Shown in pieces: positions 1 to 4,941 of a stretch of 9,751 bases of DNA. How positions within the stretch are numbered: position 1 is the stretch's first letter; each line of letters starts with the position of its first letter. This stretch comes from Helicobacteraceae bacterium (GTDB lineage Bacteria > Campylobacterota > Campylobacteria > Campylobacterales > Sulfurimonadaceae). The position numbers were made by a program, and so were the translations under genes. The stretch spans positions 1 through 9,751 of the forward strand of contig JALWKG010000365.1 of assembly GCA_027081565.1 (NCBI GenBank). The letters run 5' to 3'. The notes under the pieces are model-generated. The model ran no database searches and was not told the origin of the DNA. It saw only the letters and a list, made by a program, of their open reading frames with translations.

Positions 1-729
1 GTATGTTTTAAGCACCTCTTGGAAGTCCTGTTCATTTTTGATATCCATACACTCCTGAGCATCACCTTTTATAGTATAGAAATAGAGGTTTTTTAGCGAG
101 TATGTCACCTCTTCTGTAATGCGTGAAATCACAAGATTATTAAGAAATGCCGCATCTTTATAATTTGCAGAGTAAAAGTTACCCATCAGACAGTCAGCAT
201 CATCATAATCAGCCAAGTCAAAGGTGTAGAGTCTAAAAAATCCTCGTGGTCTCTTGATCATAAGTGTGTAACTACCATCGCCATTAGAGACAGCCTGATA
301 ATCATCCTTTTCATTTGTTTTGTCTAACAACTTCAAAGGAGTGCGTGGACAGACGTGACCAAAACCAACATCTACAAGGTACTTCTCTTCTTTAAAGGTG
401 ACGATACTGACACGATGTGTTCTTGGTGCTTCAATCTCTTGATTGTTAAGCACTTTTGCCAAACTTATCTTTACATCGTATCCATAATATTTCAACATTT
501 CAAACATCAACTTGTTATGTTCAAAACAGTAACCGCCTCTGCCCTCGTCTACTATCTTTTCAATAATGATCTCTAAGTCTAAACTGGGTGTGTTTTCGAG
601 TAAAACCGTAATGTTATTAAAGCTGAAACGACTTAGGTGCTGTTTTTGCAACTGCTCTATAAGACTTAAGTCTGCTGCGACATTATTTGAGAGTGCAAAA
701 GTCTTTATGTAGGCCTGTAGTCTAGTCAT
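1..729 (-). CDS. Arylamine N-acetyltransferase (NAT family), C-terminus cut by the window edge
   Basis: NAT enzymes move an acetyl group from acetyl-CoA to arylamines or hydrazines through an acyl-cysteine intermediate in the cytoplasm. The frame is open from an ATG at 729 to the left edge, giving 243 residues; the family is usually about 270-280, so only the end is missing. The family signature RGGYCFEHN holds the catalytic cysteine (C68). The histidine lies in the RTHR motif (H105) and the aspartate in VDVGFG (D120), so the Cys-His-Asp triad is complete, at nearly the positions usual for bacterial NATs. The N-terminus also matches the family (FSFNNI near residue 35). The start lies 27 bases after the stop of the NlpC/P60 gene, behind a weak TAGGTAA ribosome site, so the two are probably co-transcribed. 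The physiological substrate cannot be read from the sequence; in some bacteria NAT-like enzymes acylate amines in secondary metabolism. Confidence 0.93.
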   Translation of the reverse strand, partial: MTRLQAYIKTFALSNNVAADLSLIEQLQKQHLSRFSFNNITVLLENTPSLDLEIIIEKIVDEGRGGYCFEHNKLMFEMLKYYGYDVKISLAKVLNNQEIEAPRTHRVSIVTFKEEKYLVDVGFGHVCPRTPLKLLDKTNEKDDYQAVSNGDGSYTLMIKRPRGFFRLYTFDLADYDDADCLMGNFYSANYKDAAFLNNLVISRITEEVTYSLKNLYFYTIKGDAQECMDIKNEQDFQEVLKTY

Positions 730-756
730 CGCTGTTACCTACTGCATAAAATGTTT

Positions 757-2280
757 TTAGCCATTGGCTTTTTTCTTATGACGACGACGCTTCTTATGCT
801 TTTTCTTGACAGGTTTATAGGTAAATATATTCATACGGTCAAGGCTTGGCAGCAAGGAACTGTTGTAGTCATAACCACGCTGTTCGCTTCCTATGTCCAG
901 TGTACTGATCACTACTTTTCCAACGATAACACGTCCCTCTTCCGCATGGTCGTCAACAGTCTTGATCCCCCACATATTGTGCAAGATCATAATGTTGTCA
1001 TCATAAGTCCCAAGATAGAGCATGATATGACCTTTTCGATGTAAGAAGGTCTCAAAAGGAATCGCTTTTGAAATGATCTTCTTCTCTTTTTGCTGAGGCG
1101 TTAAATCCTTCAGTGAAATCACCTTTCCTACACGAGACTGCTGTTTGGAGTTACGAGGAACCCAAATACCAAAAGGGGTATAGATATCTCGTAGTGTTGA
1201 AGAGCAGTCGCGCTCTTCATAAAGACCACCCCACCCATAATTACTCTTCATGACACCTTGTGTGATCTTGGTCAGGTTTTTTTGGTTTAGTAACAGTGGC
1301 TTAGTGGTGACATCACTGTTTTTAAACCGTATGGTGACAAAGGTAGGTTTGTTAAAAGCACCTGGCGCTACAGCGCGTGCGTAAGTGTAAAGCCCTCTCT
1401 TTTTTATAAAGCTTAGTCTCATTCCAATACGAGAATAGTAAAGAAAATGTCCCTGAGTATCTGTTAAAGCCACTTTCTCTTTTAAAAGATAGACAGGCTT
1501 TGCTTTTTTCCATTTTTTACGCTCTTTTTTATTAAGATAGGCAATGGTATAACTTGGCAACCAACCTGATGCATAAGAGGTGTAGACGTAAGTCCAAGCC
1601 CTGTCTTTGGAGTAGTGTGAAATAAAAACAGGCTCATTAGCATGTACCGCGCTGTTTTGCAGGTAGTCAAAAGGAAAACCTTCACCGGCACGATTGGGAT
1701 CTCTAAAAAGAGGTTTATGGGTTGGAAAGTTACGCAACGAAGAGAAATGCAGGGTCATGCCATAACGGCTTACCTTGCCAAACTGTTTAAAGTTCGCCTG
1801 TTTTAACATCTCATCATACCAAGACTGCTGTATGAGTTGAAGATTCTCACCATATGCACACCCTTTGGTGTAGACACGAAACGGCCAACGCGCTGTAGAT
1901 GCCTTTTCCGGTGGTCGCTTATAACTCCATACAGAGAAGTAGTTTCTATCAAAAGCTTTTTGTATAGCGTAACGACGTTTATGTGTCAGTGCATTTTTTT
2001 TAGCATAGACCTCTATGTCTTGTGGAAAACGGTAAAGGTCTTCTACAAAATGAGGATAGACTGGTGTCATACAAAAACTATTACTGCTATTGGACTCCAA
2101 TGTGGAGAGATCTTTGAAAGGTTTTAATTCTACTGTTGCGGCAGGAAGCAATGGTGATGGTATAGAGAGGTTAAAGTCAACATGAGGTGTTTGCTCTGCA
2201 TGAACTGCTGTGAACAAAAGCGTAAAAAACAGCCCCTTGATAACCAAAGAAAAGAAAACAGAGTTGTGATGCAAAAGCAT
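757..2280 (-). CDS. Exported NlpC/P60 peptidoglycan endopeptidase with SH3-like domains
   Basis: This is a probable periplasmic cell-wall hydrolase of the NlpC/P60 cysteine-peptidase type, a family that cleaves gamma-D-glutamyl-diamino acid bonds in stem peptides. A signal peptide occupies about residues 1-28 (hydrophobic core near 10-25, likely cleavage after VHA). Residues about 60-165 resemble the N-terminal clip domain of this multidomain class. Two SH3-like segments follow, at about 170-245 (ending ASGWLPS) and 260-325. The catalytic domain runs from about 335 to 485: the cysteine is in ERDCSST (C359), the histidine in KGHIMLYLG (H418), and LHNMWG (H434) supplies the third polar residue. 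This order matches the Desulfovibrio-type lysin with tandem bacterial SH3 domains. The C-terminus (about 491-504) is almost entirely Lys, Arg and His. The ATG at 2280 directly abuts AAGGAG, so the in-frame TTG at 2274 (codon 3) is probably the true start. The gene lies 53 bases after the S24 repressor gene. Confidence 0.88.
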   Translation of the reverse strand: MLLHHNSVFFSLVIKGLFFTLLFTAVHAEQTPHVDFNLSIPSPLLPAATVELKPFKDLSTLESNSSNSFCMTPVYPHFVEDLYRFPQDIEVYAKKNALTHKRRYAIQKAFDRNYFSVWSYKRPPEKASTARWPFRVYTKGCAYGENLQLIQQSWYDEMLKQANFKQFGKVSRYGMTLHFSSLRNFPTHKPLFRDPNRAGEGFPFDYLQNSAVHANEPVFISHYSKDRAWTYVYTSYASGWLPSYTIAYLNKKERKKWKKAKPVYLLKEKVALTDTQGHFLYYSRIGMRLSFIKKRGLYTYARAVAPGAFNKPTFVTIRFKNSDVTTKPLLLNQKNLTKITQGVMKSNYGWGGLYEERDCSSTLRDIYTPFGIWVPRNSKQQSRVGKVISLKDLTPQQKEKKIISKAIPFETFLHRKGHIMLYLGTYDDNIMILHNMWGIKTVDDHAEEGRVIVGKVVISTLDIGSEQRGYDYNSSLLPSLDRMNIFTYKPVKKKHKKRRRHKKKANG

Positions 2281-2286
2281 CTCCTT
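2281..2286 (-). promoter_or_regulatory. Ribosome binding site favouring a TTG start for the NlpC/P60 gene
   Basis: On the minus strand AAGGAG ends immediately before the ATG at 2280, leaving no spacer. The in-frame TTG at 2274-2272 has an ideal six-base spacer. The signal peptide is intact from either start, so the choice shifts the N-terminus by only two residues. Confidence 0.6.
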
Positions 2287-2333
2287 AATGAGACCAATAG
2301 CCTATTATCTAGTAAGAGGCCTTTTTTGGCACT

Positions 2334-2996
2334 CTATTCTACACCACCATAACGTCCAACAACACGTCCAAGGACATTGATCTGTCCCGGTTCTGCTATT
2401 TGTGGTAGGTAGAAATCTTTATTGTCTGAAATAATGTCGATTTTACCATCTATACGCTTTTGTAATCGTTTAACTAAGAGCATATCTTCAGTTTGTATGG
2501 CAAAAATACCTCCACGAGAGATATCCGTCTTAGAACGGTTTAAAAATATAATATCGCCATTTAAAAATGTTGGTTCCATAGAGTCACCTGTCACATTAAT
2601 AGCTTCGATGTTTTTGAGTTCACTTTCACCACCAAGTGTGGCTAAAAAGTGAGGTTCAATAGCTAAAGAGTCAAAAGCCTCATCTTCTATATTGGCACCA
2701 CCACCTGCAGAAGCGTTGACCGCATCAAAATAACGGACCATGTAAAACTGGTTGGTCGCTTCAACTAAAGATTCTGGACTTTGACCATACAGTAACCAGT
2801 TTATAGCGATGGAGCGCTTTGCACAGAAGTTCAACAACTCTTCATAAGGGATCTTCTCTCTCTTCTTCATTGTTGCAAAATTCATCTGAGAGATCTCCAA
2901 TGCATTGGCAACATCTTTGTCAAACACTTTTTTCCCTGGAATGTCTGAAGAGATGATGTCTTTGATCTCTTCTACGATCTCACTGAAACTTTTCAT
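2334..2996 (-). CDS. LexA/CI-like transcriptional repressor with S24 peptidase domain
   Basis: This is a DNA-binding repressor of the phage CI / S24 self-cleaving type. Residues about 1-72 form a CI-type helix-turn-helix domain (DVANALEIS, then KREKIPYEELLNF, ending INWLLYGQ, which is typical of that family). Residues about 95-218 form the LexA-like S24 peptidase fold. The serine nucleophile is in TGDSMEPT (S139) and the general-base lysine in LLVKRLQ (K176). An Ala-Gly pair at about 97-98 in ASAGGG is a plausible self-cleavage site. With both catalytic residues present, cleavage after RecA activation or another stress signal is possible, but this is inferred from the family. The ATG at 2996 is preceded by AAGGGG with a five-base spacer. 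The gene faces two small ORFs across a repeat-rich intergenic region that probably holds its operators. The two genes behind it (NlpC/P60 and NAT) may share its transcript. No integrase or phage structural gene is visible in the window. Confidence 0.9.
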   Translation of the reverse strand: MKSFSEIVEEIKDIISSDIPGKKVFDKDVANALEISQMNFATMKKREKIPYEELLNFCAKRSIAINWLLYGQSPESLVEATNQFYMVRYFDAVNASAGGGANIEDEAFDSLAIEPHFLATLGGESELKNIEAINVTGDSMEPTFLNGDIIFLNRSKTDISRGGIFAIQTEDMLLVKRLQKRIDGKIDIISDNKDFYLPQIAEPGQINVLGRVVGRYGGVE

Positions 2997-3014
2997 AACT
3001 GCCCCTTTTCTTTA

Positions 3015-3020
3015 TATATA
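3015..3020 (-). promoter_or_regulatory. Possible -10 box for the S24 repressor gene
   Basis: Reading the minus strand, TATATA sits about 20 bases before the start codon, upstream of the AAGGGG ribosome site. No convincing -35 is present, which is common in Campylobacterota. The surroundings are AT-rich enough that other -10 positions are possible. Confidence 0.3.
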
Positions 3021-3045
3021 CTTTTATTACTGTTATCTTAATTGA

Positions 3046-3075
3046 TTGACATACTTTATCAAAATAATATGTCAA
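3046..3075. promoter_or_regulatory. Candidate operator: perfect 8-bp inverted repeat
   Basis: TTGACATA at 3046-3053 and its exact reverse complement TATGTCAA at 3068-3075 are separated by 14 bases. Their centres are 22 bp apart, about two helical turns, which suits a dimeric or tetrameric repressor. The repeat lies between the S24 repressor gene and the divergent small ORFs, so it could control either direction. Each arm also contains TTGACA, but no good -10 lies at the usual distance on either strand, so an operator fits better than a -35 box. Binding by the neighbouring repressor is inferred. Confidence 0.5.
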
Positions 3076-3088
3076 ATTGCAATATAAA

Positions 3089-3117
3089 TTGGTAAAAAAA
3101 CTAATTAAGCCTAGAAT
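3089..3117 (+). promoter_or_regulatory. Candidate promoter for the two small ORFs
   Basis: TTGGTA at 3089-3094 (four of six matches to the -35 consensus) and TAGAAT at 3112-3117 (five of six to the -10) are separated by exactly 17 bases. Transcription would start near 3124, about 25 bases before the 27-aa ORF. This is the best-scoring promoter-like pair that I can see in the intergenic region on the plus strand. Confidence 0.5.
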
Positions 3118-3130
3118 ATGTCTAATTAAG
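3101..3130. repeat. 9-bp direct repeat flanking a -10 box
   Basis: CTAATTAAG occurs at 3101-3109 and again at 3122-3130, 21 bp apart (two helical turns). One copy lies in the promoter spacer and the other at the expected transcription start, bracketing the -10 box. A shorter version, AATTAAG, appears in the opposite orientation at 3037-3043. The arrangement suggests a second set of regulator sites, but the region is AT-rich and chance is not excluded. Confidence 0.45.
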
Positions 3131-3148
3131 AACGAAAAAGGATGACAG

Positions 3149-3232
3149 ATGGCAAAGATAATTAAAAAAGCAGACGCGTTCTTCGATAGTGTTGAAGTCT
3201 CATTTAGCCGTTGGGCTGAGAAAATATTATAA
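3149..3232 (+). CDS. Small ORF, 27 aa, predicted amphipathic helix
   Basis: This is an unrecognised micro-ORF. It starts at ATG 3149 behind AAAAAGGA with a six-base spacer and ends at TAA 3232, just as the next ribosome site begins. The peptide starts MAKIIKKADAFF and ends SRWAEKIL. Hydrophobic residues at 4, 8, 11, 15, 19, 22 and 26 fall on one face of a helix, and Lys, Asp, Glu and Arg on the other; the net charge is about +1. It has no hydrophobic stretch long enough to span a membrane, so if expressed it would more likely lie on a membrane surface or bind a partner. Its place directly behind the candidate promoter and operators, and head-to-head with the S24 repressor, is the main support for it being real. 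No function can be assigned. Confidence 0.5.
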   Translation: MAKIIKKADAFFDSVEVSFSRWAEKIL

Positions 3233-3242
3233 GGAGATCGTT

Positions 3243-3353
3243 ATGAACATTAATAGTAAAGAGTATCTGCTCATTAAACGTGTTATCAAAGAGAACCCTG
3301 ACATCTCAGTGGGCGATATCGGTCGTCTTATAAAGTTACTTCAAACTCTATAG
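3243..3353 (+). CDS. Small ORF, 36 aa, helical, partial HTH-like pattern
   Basis: This is an unrecognised micro-ORF with an excellent ribosome site (AAGGAG, six-base spacer, ATG at 3243). It begins 10 bases after the 27-aa ORF stops, so the two look like a bicistronic unit. The peptide has a helix near residues 5-17 (KEYLLIKRVIKEN), a turn at NPDISVGD, and a second helix at about 25-36 (IGRLIKLLQTL). This resembles the first two helices of a winged-helix domain but is far too short for a complete one. It could be a small regulator or dimerisation peptide, or the remnant of a longer regulator, although no continuation of the frame is visible after the TAG. Function unknown. Confidence 0.55.
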   Translation: MNINSKEYLLIKRVIKENPDISVGDIGRLIKLLQTL

Positions 3354-3356
3354 CGT

Positions 3357-3387
3357 ATCTTTAAAAAGCAATGCGGCATGTAAAGAT
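3357..3387. terminator. Weak hairpin between convergent genes
   Basis: ATCTTTA at 3357-3363 pairs with TAAAGAT at 3381-3387 across a 17-base loop, between the end of the 36-aa ORF and the end of the 53-aa ORF coming from the other side. The position suits a bidirectional terminator. The stem is AT-rich, the loop is long and no clean T-tract follows, so this is tentative. Confidence 0.25.
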
Positions 3388-3414
3388 CGTTGTAACTTTG
3401 ATCAAAAGCATCTG

Positions 3415-3576
3415 TTAATGTGAAGAGGTGTCTTTCTCTTCTTGTGCTTCACGTTCCTCTTTTGCTTTACGCCCCTTTTCTCTCTCTTCAAACTTGTTTT
3501 GATGGTATCCGCCAAAGATAAAAAACATAAAGAGCACAAAAAGCCCTAACATGATGTAGTCCATTACACTGTTCAC
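3415..3576 (-). CDS. Small single-pass membrane protein, 53 aa
   Basis: This is an uncharacterised small protein. The best start is GTG at 3576, which overlaps the trmL stop by four bases and has AAGGAG five bases upstream. An in-frame ATG at 3564 is the alternative but lies 17 bases from that site. Residues about 7-22 (YIMLGLFVLFMFF and following) form one hydrophobic membrane segment. The rest, about 25-50, is highly charged and rich in Glu, Lys and Arg (FEEREKGRKAKEEREAQEEK), probably a long cytoplasmic helix or coiled coil. It is translationally coupled to trmL and purU. The shape is that of small membrane-anchored accessory subunits, but I recognise no family, and linkage to tRNA methylation may only be transcriptional. 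Confidence 0.75.
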   Translation of the reverse strand: MNSVMDYIMLGLFVLFMFFIFGGYHQNKFEEREKGRKAKEEREAQEEKDTSSH

Positions 3577-4043
3577 ATCAGCTCCTTATAACTTGTAAAG
3601 TTCTGTTTAATAGCTTCGTAAAGTATGATACCTGTACTTACTGCCAAGTTAAGACTTCTGCCCTCTCTTGTCATCGGTATGGTCATACAACGATCAGGAT
3701 GTGCTGCTAAAAGTTCAGCAGGCAGACCTTTTGTCTCTGAGCCAAAAAAGAGAAAATCATTTTCTTGAAATGCTTGTTCAAAATAGGGAGTATCGGTCTT
3801 AGTCGTCCCATAAAAATAACGTGCATTTTCATCCTGTGCTTTGAAAAAGCTCTCAAGGTCGTCCCAGACATGAAGGTCCAGCTTATGCCAATAGTCCAGC
3901 CCTGCTCTACGTACTGCCTTTTCATCAATGTCAAAACCTAACGGCTTGATAAGATGTAATGAAGAACCAGTGTTGACACAGAGACGGCCTATACTTCCTG
4001 TATTGTTAGGGATCACGGGGTTGTGAAGGACGATGTTAAACAT
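3573..4043 (-). CDS. trmL: tRNA (cytidine(34)-2'-O)-methyltransferase, SPOUT family
   Basis: TrmL methylates the 2'-hydroxyl of the wobble nucleotide (C34 or cmnm5U34) of certain leucine tRNAs using S-adenosylmethionine. At 156 residues it is almost the same length as the E. coli enzyme (157). The SPOUT knot motifs are present in order: NPVIPNNTGSIGR near residues 8-20, FFGSETKGLP at 99-108, and IPMTREGRSLNLAVSTGI at 122-139. The last two form the cofactor-binding knot. There is no extra RNA-binding domain, as expected for this minimal dimeric family. The ATG overlaps the purU stop by one base (TAATG), so translation is probably coupled, and the next small gene overlaps the trmL end. Other SPOUT enzymes of the TrmH group are longer, which favours TrmL. 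Confidence 0.92.
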   Translation of the reverse strand: MFNIVLHNPVIPNNTGSIGRLCVNTGSSLHLIKPLGFDIDEKAVRRAGLDYWHKLDLHVWDDLESFFKAQDENARYFYGTTKTDTPYFEQAFQENDFLFFGSETKGLPAELLAAHPDRCMTIPMTREGRSLNLAVSTGIILYEAIKQNFTSYKELM

Positions 4044-4879
4044 TAAAAGATCACCGTTTTGTTAGCATGCACAAAGATACGATCTTCCAAAGCCAGTTTA
4101 AGCGCGCGAGAGAGAACGATCTTCTCCACATCACGACCAGAACGCTGCATATCTCTCCAACCGTAAGCATGATCGATGTGCTTGATCTCCTGAGCGATGA
4201 TAGGACCTTCATCCAGATTGTTGTTGACAAAGTGCGCTGTTGCTCCAATGATCTTAACACCACGTTCAAAAGCTTGTTTATAAGGATTTGCCCCTATAAA
4301 TGCCGGTAAAAATGAGTGGTGTATGTTGATGATCTTGTCTTCATAAGCTTCAACAAAACGTGGTGTTAAAATGCGCATATATTTGGCAAGTACGATATAG
4401 TCGACATCCTTGAACTGTCCCAATGCCTTCAAGATAGCCTCTTCATGGGCTTCTCTTTCAAGTCCCTCATGTGAGACCGTAATATAAGGGATGTTAAACT
4501 TACTGACAAGAGGCTCAAGCAGATCATAGTTAGAGACTACTGCTAGTATATTAGCATCTAACTCCCCTGCTTCGTAACGGATCAAGATATCACCTAGCGC
4601 GTGGGATTCTTTGGTCACCATTAAGATAATATTTTTCTTAACAGCTTTGACGATCTCTACACTCGAGTCTTCAGGAAGTACTGCTTCGAGTTCAGCCTCA
4701 AGTTGGTCTGCATCGACCATTCCTTCTACAACTGAACGCATAAAGAACTTGTCATTGTCTTTGTCCACAAACTCGTTGTTAGACATGATGTTAAGTTCAT
4801 GTTTATAAAAAATACTGGCGATCTTGTAGACCAGACCTTTTTCATCTTTGGCATCGATCAGTACACGATATTGCTTCAT
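4043..4879 (-). CDS. purU: Formyltetrahydrofolate deformylase
   Basis: PurU hydrolyses 10-formyltetrahydrofolate to formate and tetrahydrofolate, balancing the one-carbon pool and supplying formate, for example to formate-dependent purine synthesis. The 278-residue protein has an N-terminal ACT domain (about 3-80, VLIDAKDEKGLVYKIASIF), as in amino-acid-sensing PurU. A formyltransferase-fold domain follows (about 83-278). The catalytic Asn and His are in INIHHSFLP (N185, H187) and the Asp in NLDEGPII (D223). The ACT domain and the deformylase-type C-terminus separate it from the glycinamide ribonucleotide transformylase PurN, which lacks the ACT domain. It starts at ATG 4879 behind AAGAGG and is preceded by a terminator that separates it from leuB, so it heads the purU-trmL-small membrane protein unit. 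How that unit is promoted is unclear: a TATAAA lies inside the terminator's distal part. Confidence 0.94.
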   Translation of the reverse strand: MKQYRVLIDAKDEKGLVYKIASIFYKHELNIMSNNEFVDKDNDKFFMRSVVEGMVDADQLEAELEAVLPEDSSVEIVKAVKKNIILMVTKESHALGDILIRYEAGELDANILAVVSNYDLLEPLVSKFNIPYITVSHEGLEREAHEEAILKALGQFKDVDYIVLAKYMRILTPRFVEAYEDKIINIHHSFLPAFIGANPYKQAFERGVKIIGATAHFVNNNLDEGPIIAQEIKHIDHAYGWRDMQRSGRDVEKIVLSRALKLALEDRIFVHANKTVIF

Positions 4880-4900
4880 AAAGGGCCTCTTTAAACTGTT

Positions 4901-4928
4901 TTATAAAACCTGTAGCAGAAGCTACAAG
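4901..4928 (-). terminator. Rho-independent terminator after leuB
   Basis: On the minus strand an 8-bp stem (CTTGTAGC with GCTACAGG, one G-U pair) closes a TTCT loop and is followed by TTTTAT. It begins 14 bases after the leuB stop. It should end the leuD-leuB transcript, at least partly, before purU. The T-tract overlaps a TATAAA that might serve as a -10 box for purU. Confidence 0.75.
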
Positions 4929-4941
4929 CTCTAAAAAGAGT

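Noticed and set aside
355..576. 73-codon open frame on the plus strand
   Set aside because: It is antisense to the NAT gene, across the region encoding its catalytic residues.
751..1044. 97-codon open frame on the plus strand with a hydrophobic N-terminus
   Set aside because: It lies wholly opposite the NlpC/P60 gene, whose frame has clear catalytic motifs; no ribosome site or independent support.
2287..2333. AATA-GGC-TATT hairpin between the S24 and NlpC/P60 genes
   Set aside because: The stem is only four base pairs with a bulged extension and no T-tract; not a credible terminator.
3142..3165. Seven-codon reading frame starting at ATG 3142
   Set aside because: It overlaps the 27-aa ORF in another frame and its ATG abuts the ribosome site; far too short to support.
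2334..3353. Prophage or prophage remnant
   Set aside because: Only the S24 repressor is phage-like; there is no integrase, att repeat, structural or lysis gene in the window, so an element boundary cannot be supported.
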